A DNA stretch of 22,529 nucleotides from M3 sp964637445 (GTDB lineage Bacteria; Bacteroidota; Bacteroidia; Bacteroidales; Muribaculaceae): positions 1-22,529 of the forward strand of contig CAZWWS010000043.1 in the NCBI GenBank assembly GCA_964637445.1, read 5' to 3'. The translations under genes and the position numbers were made by a program. This document shows positions 8,228 to 16,299 of this stretch, piece after piece. Every line of letters starts with the position of its first letter. Position 1 is the stretch's first letter. Under the pieces are notes generated by a model that did not search any database, had not been told where the DNA came from, and saw nothing but the letters and a program-made list of their open reading frames with translations.

Positions 8228-9490
8228 ATGGCAACATCTCGTCCTCTCAAAGTAGTATTAATCAACACTTCCGACACAGTTGGCGGTGCTGCCGTTGTCA
8301 CATTCCGCCTTATGCAAGCTTTGCGCCGCGAAGGAGTGGATGCGCGCATGATTGTATTTCACAAAACCTCCGATGACGAAAATGTAGCTCAAGTAGGCCA
8401 TCGATTGTCGTTCATTAGAGAATGTGCCTACACGTTTGCCCACAATGGGTTTGACCGCCCAAATCTATTCAAAATTTCGTCGGGCTACTCCGGATTGCCT
8501 GTTTGGCGACATCCATGGGTGCGCCAAGCCGATGTGATAGCTTTGAATTGGATAAATCAAGGGCTGTTGTCGCTCGATGGGGTTAGGCATATAGCTTCAC
8601 TGGGTAAGCCGGTGGTGTGGACCATGCACGATATGTGGATGCTCACAGGGGTGTGTCATCACGCTTACGAGTGCGACCATTATAAAGCCCGATGTGGTCA
8701 CTGTCAATACATCAACAACGGAATTAAAGACGCTGACCTGTCGCGCAAGCGATGGCAACGCAAGATGCGATTGTATGAGTCGGCAGATATATGCTTTGTG
8801 GCTGTGAGTCATTGGCTCGCCGAGAAGTGTCGCGAAAGCTCGTTATTGCAAGATCAGCGGGTAGAAGTAATTCCAAATGCGTTCCCGATCAATACGTTTG
8901 TCACATCGCCTACACGTCAGTTGCCATGGTGGAATTTAGATCGTTCTAAAAACATTATACTGATGGGAGCGGCTCGTCTTGACGACCCCATCAAAGGCCT
9001 AAATTATGCTATCGATGCTTTGAATATCGTAGCTGAGCGTCATCCCGATGTGGCTCAGCGCGCGCAAATGGTATTCTTTGGAAACATTCGCGATGCGTCT
9101 TTATTGGATCGCCTGAAATTTCCGTACATTTATGTCGGCTCGATTCAAGATGTTGAGGTGCTGCACCAGCTGTATGCGTCAGCCAAAGCTGTGCTGTCGA
9201 CATCGCTTTATGAAACATTGCCCGGCACACTGATCGAGGGGCAGGCTGCCGGATGCTTGCCGGTGACTTTCGATCGGGGAGGGCAAAATGATATTGTAGA
9301 CCATCGTGTCAACGGGTTTATTGCCGAATATCGCGATGCGGAAAGTGTGGCTGAGGGTATAGTTTGGGCGATTGAGGCCGAGAACAATCGCGATGCATTG
9401 CACGAACTTGTCCGTTCGCGCTTTGCCTCCAACGTCATCGCACGACGCTACATCGAACTATTTGAGCAATTACTACGCGACTCAAAGTAG
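8228..9490 (+). CDS. Glycosyltransferase family 4
   Basis: The 420-residue product has the GT-B fold pattern of family 4. The N-terminal lobe begins with VLINTSDTVGGAA (glycine-rich acceptor loop), and WTMHDMWMLTGVC near residue 131 precedes a Cys/His-rich insert (CHHAYECDHYKARCGHC). The donor-binding lobe starts near NIILMGAARLDDPIKGL, and the ETLPGTLIEGQAAG segment near residue 330 supplies the conserved Glu pair of retaining GT4 enzymes. The Cys-rich insert occurs in GT4 enzymes that act on colanic-acid-like and O-antigen glycans and may bind metal. It probably adds a sugar to the lipid-linked glycan exported by the adjacent flippase, 11 bases upstream. It is the last gene of the run and is followed by a strong hairpin terminator. 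Confidence 0.9.
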   Translation: MATSRPLKVVLINTSDTVGGAAVVTFRLMQALRREGVDARMIVFHKTSDDENVAQVGHRLSFIRECAYTFAHNGFDRPNLFKISSGYSGLPVWRHPWVRQADVIALNWINQGLLSLDGVRHIASLGKPVVWTMHDMWMLTGVCHHAYECDHYKARCGHCQYINNGIKDADLSRKRWQRKMRLYESADICFVAVSHWLAEKCRESSLLQDQRVEVIPNAFPINTFVTSPTRQLPWWNLDRSKNIILMGAARLDDPIKGLNYAIDALNIVAERHPDVAQRAQMVFFGNIRDASLLDRLKFPYIYVGSIQDVEVLHQLYASAKAVLSTSLYETLPGTLIEGQAAGCLPVTFDRGGQNDIVDHRVNGFIAEYRDAESVAEGIVWAIEAENNRDALHELVRSRFASNVIARRYIELFEQLLRDSK

Positions 9491-9499
9491 GATAAGAAA

Positions 9500-9534
9500 A
9501 GTAAAGGTCGCTCAATCGAAGGGCGACCTTTACT
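9500..9534. terminator. Bidirectional hairpin terminator between convergent genes
   Basis: AGTAAAGGTCGC at 9500-9511 pairs perfectly with GCGACCTTTACT at 9523-9534, and inner bases can add two more pairs around the loop AATCGAA. The hairpin is followed by ATTATT on the plus strand and by TTTCTTAT on the minus strand, so it can end both the GT4 transcript and the convergent amylase transcript. Confidence 0.85.
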
Positions 9535-9566
9535 ATTATTAAGTGATTGAATATCTGTCGTGTGGC

Positions 9567-11801
9567 TTATCTTGCAAATTTGCCATGGCGAGAAGTGCCA
9601 TCGGCGAGAGCCACTGAGTAGACGTAGATGCCTTGAGGTAAGGTGGTGAGGTTGGCGGAGTTTCCGCTATAATGTCCCACAACTCTACCGCCGATAGAGT
9701 AGATGGTGATAGATGTGGCATCTGCTCCGGTAACAGTGATGTTGTCGCGAGTTACATTGATTGAAGTTTCTTCGCATTCAATCGATTCAATATCGGTGGT
9801 TATGGCAACATCTGTCCATACGCAATAGTTGGTACCGTAGGTCTGCTGAGTGTAGCCTGCCGGAGGATTGTAGCTGTAGCGCGAACCGATTTTTACAATC
9901 AATGAGCCTTTTGTTCCGGTCACTTTGGCTGCGTAGATGTCGGAAGCCGATTCGAGTACTTCAACAACGCTTTGGTTGGTCACACCTACCGACTTGCGGA
10001 TGTCGATGAGCTTTGCTATCTCTGATTTGTTTTCAAGCCAGTGGGGTAGGAATACGCATGGGGTTCCGGGAGAGCAGAGCATGAATGCGTTGGCTTCACA
10101 CACGTTGCCGCTCATATTGTTGTAGTCATCGCGATATGTGTCGTGATTGTCGATGAATGTTACGGCATACTTCTGGAAGCCGTCCATGTGGATAAGTCCT
10201 GCCGGCTGATTGAGAGTGCCGTAGCGAGCCCATACGAGTTTGGTGTAGTCGCCACCTTCAAGGGCTTCGTTTACGGCATATTTGAATGGGAAGTCGAATG
10301 CTGCCGAATTGTAGTTGGTTGCTTTGATCCACTCGGTGATGGCATCATAATTGTCCCAGTATTCTCCCACAGAGTAGAGGGCTTGTGCCGACTTGTTGTA
10401 TTCGCCCACATAGTATCCGCTGTAGCCTTTCACCATATCGTAGCGCCATCCGCAATATCCGAGGTCGTTCTTTAGGAAGTCGAGATATGCTTTAATGCCG
10501 GCTTGCACTTTGGCATTGGTGTGGTCGAGGTCGCGCGATGAGCCGAAGTCATCGCCGGTGTCGGGAGCTCCCGTGGGAGTGGCTTGTCCTGCTTGGTTGG
10601 CTACTTCGTCGGTAGAGCAGATAGCCCATGGCCCCCATTCATAGGTCACACCATTATAGGTTTCGGTTGGGAAGTCGGTCCAGTTGGTGGCACCGCTACG
10701 GTGATTTACCACTACGTCTTCGATTATTCCTGTGCCAAGTTCCCTGTAGGTATTGATCATTGTACGCAATTCGGTCTCGGTACCAAATGCTCCATTATGG
10801 TTGGTAAACCAATACACCGGGTCATAGCCCATGCTATAAGTACCTGAAGCCGAACGACCGCTGTTTGGTACCCAAATAAGGTCGAAATATTTCGACAATT
10901 CAGAAGCCATATCAGTAAGTTCTGACCAACCATAATTTTCGTATGAATCCCAATAGAATCCTTGAAGCATCACACCCTCATAGTTGTCGGGCCAAGCGAA
11001 ACCACCACCACCTTCATATTCGCCCTCGACAACCATCACTGTGATGCCTGTGCCTGAAGTGCCGTTTAGCTTGAAATAAGTGTCGCTTGTGATGTTGGTA
11101 ATATCAGTTGTTTGATTAGTCCCATCGTTGAAAATGATGTTGATTGAAGTTTCTTCGGCGGGGAATGTGTAGGCATAGTATGTAGAGCCTTCGTAAGTCT
11201 CAGTGCGGGTGATGGTTGTACCGGGCCAAGTGCCGAGAAGAGCATCGCCATCGGCGTTCCACGCATAGAAATTGACCTTAGACCAAGCCGAAGCCGTTGA
11301 CTTGTCAAGGTAGATTGAAATGCCGGTATTGTCGGAGTCGTCGGTGCTGCCACTTCCGGTGTCGCCGGTATTTCCTGAGTCATCGCTGCTATCGTCTCCA
11401 CCATCATCTCCACCATCATCTCCCGACGGAGTATAAACCGACCATGAGCCACCGCCTTTGCTCCACGTCCCTGAAGCGACAGTATATTTGTTGTTTGTCC
11501 CATCGTAGGTCAAGTCATTGGTTTGATCCCACTTATTGTCCCAATTGTTGGCGGTCGTAGATGGGTTCATGCGGCAGAAAATCACATTTGTGAAGCCGTC
11601 TGGAATCTCGCCTGAGTAAAGGTTTGTTTCGCCCGAAACAGCGGTCATATTTACCCAATAAGTGGATTCTCCCTCCCAATAGTAAATGGCAAAACGAGCG
11701 CTCGCTTGAGTCCAATTGCTGTTGGGGCTCAGATAGAGAGTTGTGGCACTTGCTGTCATGACACAAAACAAAGCCATGATTAAGGTGTAAAATTTCTTCA
11801 T
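9567..11801 (-). CDS. Secreted GH13 alpha-amylase with two N-terminal starch-binding-like modules and a T9SS-type tail
   Basis: The 744-residue product starts with a signal peptide (MKKFYTLIMALFCVMTASA). Residues 20-123 and 160-262 look like two CBM26-type starch-binding beta-sandwiches, joined by an Asp/Gly/Ser-rich linker (about 127-158). The GH13 barrel begins at about 276 (VMLQGFYWDSYE). Catalytic signatures are region I DVVVNH at 362-367, the nucleophile D455 in GWRYDMVKG, acid/base E480 in SVGEYW and the transition-state Asp D554 in DNHD. After a beta-sandwich domain C, the last 65 residues (SITIYSIGGRVVGH to GIYVYSVALADG and a basic KFAR end) resemble a type IX secretion C-terminal domain, implying surface anchoring or release. 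It should hydrolyse alpha-1,4 bonds of starch. It appears to stand alone; no SusCD or regulator is adjacent. Confidence 0.94.
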   Translation of the reverse strand: MKKFYTLIMALFCVMTASATTLYLSPNSNWTQASARFAIYYWEGESTYWVNMTAVSGETNLYSGEIPDGFTNVIFCRMNPSTTANNWDNKWDQTNDLTYDGTNNKYTVASGTWSKGGGSWSVYTPSGDDGGDDGGDDSSDDSGNTGDTGSGSTDDSDNTGISIYLDKSTASAWSKVNFYAWNADGDALLGTWPGTTITRTETYEGSTYYAYTFPAEETSINIIFNDGTNQTTDITNITSDTYFKLNGTSGTGITVMVVEGEYEGGGGFAWPDNYEGVMLQGFYWDSYENYGWSELTDMASELSKYFDLIWVPNSGRSASGTYSMGYDPVYWFTNHNGAFGTETELRTMINTYRELGTGIIEDVVVNHRSGATNWTDFPTETYNGVTYEWGPWAICSTDEVANQAGQATPTGAPDTGDDFGSSRDLDHTNAKVQAGIKAYLDFLKNDLGYCGWRYDMVKGYSGYYVGEYNKSAQALYSVGEYWDNYDAITEWIKATNYNSAAFDFPFKYAVNEALEGGDYTKLVWARYGTLNQPAGLIHMDGFQKYAVTFIDNHDTYRDDYNNMSGNVCEANAFMLCSPGTPCVFLPHWLENKSEIAKLIDIRKSVGVTNQSVVEVLESASDIYAAKVTGTKGSLIVKIGSRYSYNPPAGYTQQTYGTNYCVWTDVAITTDIESIECEETSINVTRDNITVTGADATSITIYSIGGRVVGHYSGNSANLTTLPQGIYVYSVALADGTSRHGKFAR
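11395..11423 (-). repeat. 12-base tandem repeat coding for the Asp/Gly linker
   Basis: TCTCCACCATCA occurs twice in tandem (11395-11406, 11407-11418) followed by a partial third copy. On the coding strand it specifies a GDDG-type linker between the two carbohydrate-binding modules. Because the unit is a multiple of three, gain or loss of copies would change linker length without shifting the frame. Confidence 0.7.
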
Positions 11802-11849
11802 ACCTACAGAATTTAATGTTAGTAGTTTTTAGGTTAATAATCAATGGGT

Positions 11850-11869
11850 ATATTCCATCGTCGGAATAT
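11850..11869. promoter_or_regulatory. Palindrome in the amylase leader, possible operator or leader hairpin
   Basis: ATATTCC at 11850-11856 is complementary to GGAATAT at 11863-11869 around a six-base centre. It lies directly downstream, in the direction of amylase transcription, of the TAAATTTG box at 11878-11885, at about the position where transcription would begin. This is a natural site for a repressor or an mRNA leader hairpin. The function is inferred from position only. Confidence 0.4.
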
Positions 11870-11877
11870 CTATAAAT

Positions 11878-11885
11878 CAAATTTA
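11878..11885 (-). promoter_or_regulatory. Putative -7 box for the amylase gene
   Basis: On the minus strand this reads TAAATTTG, an exact TAnnTTTG match, about 77 bases upstream of the amylase ATG. A second match, TAATTTTG, lies further upstream at 11917-11924. Neither has a clear TTTG -33 partner, so I cannot say which is used. Confidence 0.4.
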
Positions 11886-11959
11886 CGAGTAATCAGGCTC
11901 TTCGTAAGAGTTATCGCAAAATTAGTAAAAAAAATGTGATATTGGGAACGTTTTACGCA

Positions 11960-11988
11960 TTTGTTGACAGATTTTTTCGCTACCTTTG
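11960..11988 (+). promoter_or_regulatory. Promoter for the radical SAM gene
   Basis: TTTG at 11960-11963 and TACCTTTG at 11981-11988 form a Bacteroidota-type promoter with a 17-base spacer, slightly shorter than the usual 19-20. Transcription would begin near 11995, which excludes the upstream TTG codon there as start and supports the ATG at 12016. Confidence 0.6.
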
Positions 11989-12015
11989 TCGTGATTGCAG
12001 ACAAAGGTACAAATT

Positions 12016-12792
12016 ATGGTAACAATTCTTTTTCATTCCACAATATTCGGACCGATTCACAGTCGTCGTCTCGGCACATCGTTAGGTGTAAATCTGTCGC
12101 CAAACGACGGTAAGATTTGTTCGTTCGATTGCGTGTATTGTGAAGCCGGATATAATTCGCAAGGAGCGGGCACTACGGGTTTTCCTCCTCGTTCGGAAGT
12201 GAATCGGCTTCTTGACGAGAAGCTCAAAGACATGAGCGACAAAGGGGAGCGTCTCGATGTGATTACATTCTCTGGCAATGGCGAGCCTACGCTTCATCCC
12301 GAGTTTCCCGGGATAATCGATGATACTCTTGCTCTCCGCGACAGATATTTTCCGGAGGTGAAAGTGAGTGTATTGTGCAATTCCACTCGCTTGCATAAGC
12401 CCGATGTAGTGGAAGCTCTGTGTCGTGTCGACAATAATATACTTAAGCTCGACTCGGCGATAACGCAAACTATGCGTCTTATCGACCAGCCGTGTTCGCC
12501 GGAGTTTACCGTAGAGCGCTTATTGCCTCAACTTGAAGCAATAGGGGAGCAGTGTATCATTCAGACCATGATGCTCAGAGGCAGTCATAATGGTGAAAAA
12601 ATCGACAACACTACCGAGGATGAAGTCGCTGCTTTGCTTGATGCATATCGTCGGATTCGTCCTCGCGAAGTGATGCTCTATTCAATAGATCGCACCACGC
12701 CGGAGAGCGATTTGCAGAAAGTGCCTCGTGAGGAGCTTGAAAGGATAGCTCAAGTGTGGAGAAAAGAGGGTATAATCGTACAAGTGAATTAG
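12016..12792 (+). CDS. Radical SAM protein (COG0731-like)
   Basis: The 258-residue product carries the radical SAM cluster motif CSFDCVYC (C35, C39, C42), a CX3CX2C that would bind a 4Fe-4S cluster, followed by TFSGNGEPTLHPEF, the GGE-like SAM-binding strand. The N-terminus (FGPIHSRRLGTSLGVNLSP) is typical of a widespread family of small radical SAM proteins grouped with COG0731. Some archaeal relatives make wyosine in tRNA, but the substrate of bacterial members is not known to me, and I do not assign one. The frame is also open back to a TTG at 11995, but that codon coincides with the predicted transcription start, so the ATG at 12016 is preferred. The next gene begins two bases after the stop, so the pair is probably translationally coupled. 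Confidence 0.85.
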   Translation: MVTILFHSTIFGPIHSRRLGTSLGVNLSPNDGKICSFDCVYCEAGYNSQGAGTTGFPPRSEVNRLLDEKLKDMSDKGERLDVITFSGNGEPTLHPEFPGIIDDTLALRDRYFPEVKVSVLCNSTRLHKPDVVEALCRVDNNILKLDSAITQTMRLIDQPCSPEFTVERLLPQLEAIGEQCIIQTMMLRGSHNGEKIDNTTEDEVAALLDAYRRIRPREVMLYSIDRTTPESDLQKVPREELERIAQVWRKEGIIVQVN

Positions 12793-12794
12793 CT

Positions 12795-13703
12795 ATGAAA
12801 GAAATCGTTTATCCTCGTTCGCTACAGCGAGGCGACAAGATTGCAATCGTATCGCCTGCGTCGATAATCAACCCTGACTATGTAGCAGGTGCGGCTGAGA
12901 CTCTCCGACACCAAGGGTGGACGCCTGTGGTGTATCCTCATGCTATTGGAGAGAGTGGAAGTTATAGCGCAGAGGTTTCGGAGCGGTTGAAAGATATCTT
13001 CAATGCAATATACGACACCGAAATTCGTGCGATAATATGCTCGCGCGGAGGGTATGGAGCCGTGCATCTGCTGTCGCAGTTGGCAGTAATAGATCTTCGC
13101 CGTGATCCAAAGTGGCTGATTGGGTTTAGCGACATCTCGGCATTGCATGCGCTGTTTGCCTCGCAAGGAGTGGCAAGCATTCATGCGTCGATGTGTAAGC
13201 ATCTTGCACAGCGCCCCGACGACCATGCTTCGCAGATGCTATTCAAAATATTGCGAGGTGAAGGGGTGACGTATGACGTGCCATCTCATCTCCACAATCG
13301 CCGTGGAGTGGCTCGCGGACGTCTTGTTGGTGGCAATATGGCTGTGTTGGGCGGATTGATTGGCACTCCTTACAATCTATTCAGCGACGACACAATCCTA
13401 TTCATTGAGGATATAGCGGAGCCAATCTATAAGATAGAACGAATACTCTATCAATTACGGCTGTCGGGTGTGCTTGCTCGTCTGCGCGGTCTGATTGTCG
13501 GGCAATTCACCGAGTATAATCCCGATCGCAATTATAGCGACATCTACGACATGATAGCCGATATGGTGGCCCCTTACGATTATCCTGTAGCATTTGATTT
13601 CCCCGTCGGTCATATAGACGATAATCTCCCGATGATAGAGTCGGCATCGACAACCCTCAGAGTGGGAGATGATTCCGTCGTTTGCGAGATTGGGAGAGAA
13701 TGA
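12795..13703 (+). CDS. LD-carboxypeptidase (peptidase family S66)
   Basis: The 302-residue product matches the S66 family, which includes murein tetrapeptide LD-carboxypeptidase and the MccF immunity peptidase. Visible marks are RGDKIAIVSPAS at 12-23, SRGGYGA at 83-89, the nucleophile elbow GFSDISAL at 110-117 (S112), FIEDIAEPIYKIER at 203-216 (E205), and VGHIDDNLP at 271-279 (H273), which together give the expected Ser-Glu-His set. No signal peptide is present, as in cytoplasmic LdcA enzymes that trim the terminal D-Ala from recycled murein tetrapeptides. I start it at the ATG at 12795, two bases after the radical SAM stop. An upstream GTG at 12756 keeps the frame open but would overlap the previous gene by 37 bases and add a non-conserved extension. 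Confidence 0.92.
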   Translation: MKEIVYPRSLQRGDKIAIVSPASIINPDYVAGAAETLRHQGWTPVVYPHAIGESGSYSAEVSERLKDIFNAIYDTEIRAIICSRGGYGAVHLLSQLAVIDLRRDPKWLIGFSDISALHALFASQGVASIHASMCKHLAQRPDDHASQMLFKILRGEGVTYDVPSHLHNRRGVARGRLVGGNMAVLGGLIGTPYNLFSDDTILFIEDIAEPIYKIERILYQLRLSGVLARLRGLIVGQFTEYNPDRNYSDIYDMIADMVAPYDYPVAFDFPVGHIDDNLPMIESASTTLRVGDDSVVCEIGRE

Positions 13704-13712
13704 TTAATTTTG
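13681..13712 (+). promoter_or_regulatory. Promoter for argS, overlapping the end of the upstream gene
   Basis: TTTG at 13681-13684 and TAATTTTG at 13705-13712 are separated by 20 bases, a consensus Bacteroidota promoter. The -33 element lies inside the last codons of the LD-carboxypeptidase gene. The predicted start near 13719 gives argS a leader of about 20 bases. Confidence 0.7.
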
Positions 13713-13741
13713 CACTTAAAATCAATAAATTGGAATAAATT

Positions 13742-15526
13742 ATGTCGATAGATAACATTATTGCTCAAGCGGTGGCTTGTGCTGTCAAAGAGCTTTATGG
13801 AATAGATTGTGAGGCATCATCGATTGTGCCTCAAACCACCAAGGCTGAATTTGAAGGAAACCTCACTGTGGTGGTTTTTCCATGGGTTAAGGCTGCGCGT
13901 AAAGCGCCCGAAGCTGTAGGTAATGAAATAGGGCAGTGGCTTGTCGATAATGAGCCGGCGGTCAATCGCTTCAACGTGGTGAAAGGCTTCTTGAATATAG
14001 TGATCGAGCCTGCTTATTTCACTTCGGTGCTCCGCCACATTGCCGAGACTGAGGATTATGGCACAGTGAAGGCTACCGATGAGAGTCCGCTTGTGATGGT
14101 GGAATATTCATCACCCAACACTAATAAACCGCTTCACTTAGGTCACATTCGCAACAATCTTCTCGGATACAGCTTGTCGGAGATATTGAAGGCTTGTGGT
14201 AATCGTGTAGTTAAGACCAACATTGTCAACGACCGCGGTATCCACATTTGCAAATCGATGCTCGCATGGCAGAAGTGGGGCGAAGGAGTCACTCCCGAAA
14301 AGGCAGGCAAAAAGGGCGACCATTTGATTGGCGATTTCTACGTGTTGTTTGATAAGCACTATAAAACCGAATTGAAGCAACTCATGGACGAGCAAGGTTT
14401 GAGCCAGGAGGATGCCGAAAAAGCCTCTCCATTGATGCAAGAGGCTCGCGCCATGCTTCGCCGTTGGGAGCAGAAGGATCCCGAAATCCGCTCTCTATGG
14501 GAGATGATGAACTCGTGGGTATATGCCGGATTTGATGAGACCTACAAGCGCCTTGGCGTAGATTTCGATAAAATCTACTACGAGAGCGACACCTATTTGG
14601 AAGGCAAAGATAAGGTGCTCGAAGGTCTTGAAAAGGGTATAATGTATCGCAAAGAGGATGGCTCTGTTTGGGCTGACCTTACCGGCGATGGACTTGACCA
14701 TAAGCTATTGTTGCGTAGCGACGGCACTTCGGTGTATATGACTCAGGACATCGGTACAGCAAAGCTCCGCTACCAAGACTATCCTATCGACAAGATGATA
14801 TATGTAGTGGGTAACGAGCAAAACTATCACTTCCAAGTGCTCTCATTGCTTCTCGATAAGCTCGGATTTAAGTGGGGTAAAGACCTTGTGCACTTCTCTT
14901 ATGGTATGGTAGAACTACCTGAAGGCAAGATGAAGAGCCGTGAGGGAACGGTGGTTGATGCCGACGATCTGATGGACGAAATGATCGACACGGCTCGTCA
15001 AGTGTCGGGCGAGTTGGGCAAACTCGACGATTGCACTCCGGAGGAAGCTGAGGCTATCTCTGCTATGGTGGGATTAGGCGCGTTGAAGTATTTCCTCCTC
15101 AAAGTCGATCCTCGCAAAAACATGACTTTCAATCCCAAGGAATCGATCGATTTCAACGGAAATACAGGTCCGTTTATTCAATACACGCATGCTCGTATAT
15201 GCTCTGTGCTTCGCAAAGCTGCCGAGATTGAAAAAGCTGATTTCTCTTCGGTTGCTCCCAACGATAAGGAAATAGCTCTCATTCAGCGTCTTGCCGACTT
15301 CCCCTCTACTGTGGCCGAAGCCGGACGCAACTATAGCCCGGCTCTTATCGCCAACTATACCTACGACTTGGTGAAGGCTTACAATCAGTTCTATCACGAC
15401 TATTCAATCCTTCGCGAAGAGGATGTGGCTACTCGTACGTTCCGTTTGGTACTGTCGGAGAGTGTGGCTCGTGTGATTCGCACCGGCATGAAACTTCTCG
15501 GCATCGAAGTACCCGAGCGTATGTAA
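13742..15526 (+). CDS. argS: Arginine--tRNA ligase
   Basis: The 594-residue product has the full class I architecture of ArgRS. The N-terminal additional domain spans about 1-110. SSPNTNKPLHLGHIRNN (123-139) carries the HIGH-equivalent HLGH at 132-135. NDRGIHICKSM and the GDFYVLF segment follow, then the KMSKS-equivalent GKMKSR at 395-400 with EGTVVDADDL. A DALR anticodon-binding domain runs from about 475 (QYTHARICSVLRKA) to the end (EVPERM). It charges tRNA-Arg with arginine in the cytoplasm. It has its own consensus promoter and follows the LD-carboxypeptidase by 38 bases. The length is normal and nothing is broken. Confidence 0.98.
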   Translation: MSIDNIIAQAVACAVKELYGIDCEASSIVPQTTKAEFEGNLTVVVFPWVKAARKAPEAVGNEIGQWLVDNEPAVNRFNVVKGFLNIVIEPAYFTSVLRHIAETEDYGTVKATDESPLVMVEYSSPNTNKPLHLGHIRNNLLGYSLSEILKACGNRVVKTNIVNDRGIHICKSMLAWQKWGEGVTPEKAGKKGDHLIGDFYVLFDKHYKTELKQLMDEQGLSQEDAEKASPLMQEARAMLRRWEQKDPEIRSLWEMMNSWVYAGFDETYKRLGVDFDKIYYESDTYLEGKDKVLEGLEKGIMYRKEDGSVWADLTGDGLDHKLLLRSDGTSVYMTQDIGTAKLRYQDYPIDKMIYVVGNEQNYHFQVLSLLLDKLGFKWGKDLVHFSYGMVELPEGKMKSREGTVVDADDLMDEMIDTARQVSGELGKLDDCTPEEAEAISAMVGLGALKYFLLKVDPRKNMTFNPKESIDFNGNTGPFIQYTHARICSVLRKAAEIEKADFSSVAPNDKEIALIQRLADFPSTVAEAGRNYSPALIANYTYDLVKAYNQFYHDYSILREEDVATRTFRLVLSESVARVIRTGMKLLGIEVPERM

Positions 15527-15576
15527 TCAAAACTTTTAAGTCCTATTAAGTGTTACACTGAATAATATCTTGGATT

Positions 15577-16278
15577 ATGGAAAATTACAATGTAAATGCA
15601 TCCTACGATGTTTCGATTGATCGTCAAGTGTCGCAAGTGATGAAGCGTGTGTATGTGAAGATGTTTTTGGCTCTTCTCGTCACTGCTGCTACCGCATGGA
15701 TTCTCGGTACGAATGAAACGATACTCCTCTATATGGCTCAGCACTCTTGGGTATATTGGGGATTGATGATTGCCGAACTCGGAATGGTGCTCGGTATCAA
15801 TGGTGCTATCAGCAAGATGAAATCCGGCTTGGCTTCAAGTTTGTTCTATCTCTTTGCCATAGTGAATGGCGCGGTGTTCTCAATCATTCTCGGAGTATAT
15901 ACCTACGAATCGATATTCAAAACATTCTTGATTACAGCCGGAGTGTTTGGTGCGATGAGTGTTTACGGATATTTTACCGAGAAAGATCTGACAAAGATGG
16001 GCTCATTCCTTCGCATGGCTTTGTGGGGATTGATTGTTTGTATCGTAATCAATATTTTTGTTGCCAGCAGTACGATGGATTGGCTTATCTCTATTGCCGG
16101 TGTGATAATATTCCTTGGATTGACGGCTTGGGACACTCAGAAGATCAAGCAAATGGCTGTTTCGATGCCCGATGCCACCGATGGCCGATTGGCTACCCTC
16201 GGCGCTCTGAGCCTTTATTTGGATTTTATCAACCTCTTCCTCTACTTGCTTCGCTTCTTCGGCGCATCAAGAGACTAA
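15577..16278 (+). CDS. Bax inhibitor-1/YccA family membrane protein
   Basis: The 233-residue product begins with a short polar N-terminus ending in VSQVMKRVYVKMFLALLVTAATAW, the typical entry into the first helix of the BI-1/YccA family. About seven hydrophobic segments follow. Near the C-terminus it has GLTAWDTQKIKQM, the conserved acidic motif of the family, and then LYLDFINLFLYLLRFFG. Bacterial members sit in the inner membrane. Some act as pH-sensitive calcium leak channels (BsYetJ) or interact with FtsH (YccA), but which of these applies here is unknown. It starts 50 bases after argS without a convincing promoter of its own, so read-through from argS is likely. A strong hairpin follows. 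Confidence 0.92.
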   Translation: MENYNVNASYDVSIDRQVSQVMKRVYVKMFLALLVTAATAWILGTNETILLYMAQHSWVYWGLMIAELGMVLGINGAISKMKSGLASSLFYLFAIVNGAVFSIILGVYTYESIFKTFLITAGVFGAMSVYGYFTEKDLTKMGSFLRMALWGLIVCIVINIFVASSTMDWLISIAGVIIFLGLTAWDTQKIKQMAVSMPDATDGRLATLGALSLYLDFINLFLYLLRFFGASRD

Positions 16279-16299
16279 TCATCATGATTATATCATATA

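Noticed and set aside
11898..11910. CTCTT-CGT-AAGAG inverted repeat upstream of the amylase gene
   Set aside because: Arms of five bases around three are expected by chance in a window of this size, and it is not placed on a clear promoter element.
11995..12015. TTG start extending the radical SAM protein by seven residues
   Set aside because: The TTG coincides with the predicted transcription start of the TACCTTTG promoter, and the ATG at 12016 gives the family-typical N-terminus.
12756..12794. GTG start extending the LD-carboxypeptidase into the radical SAM gene
   Set aside because: The extension is unlike S66 proteins, and the ATG at 12795 follows the previous stop directly.
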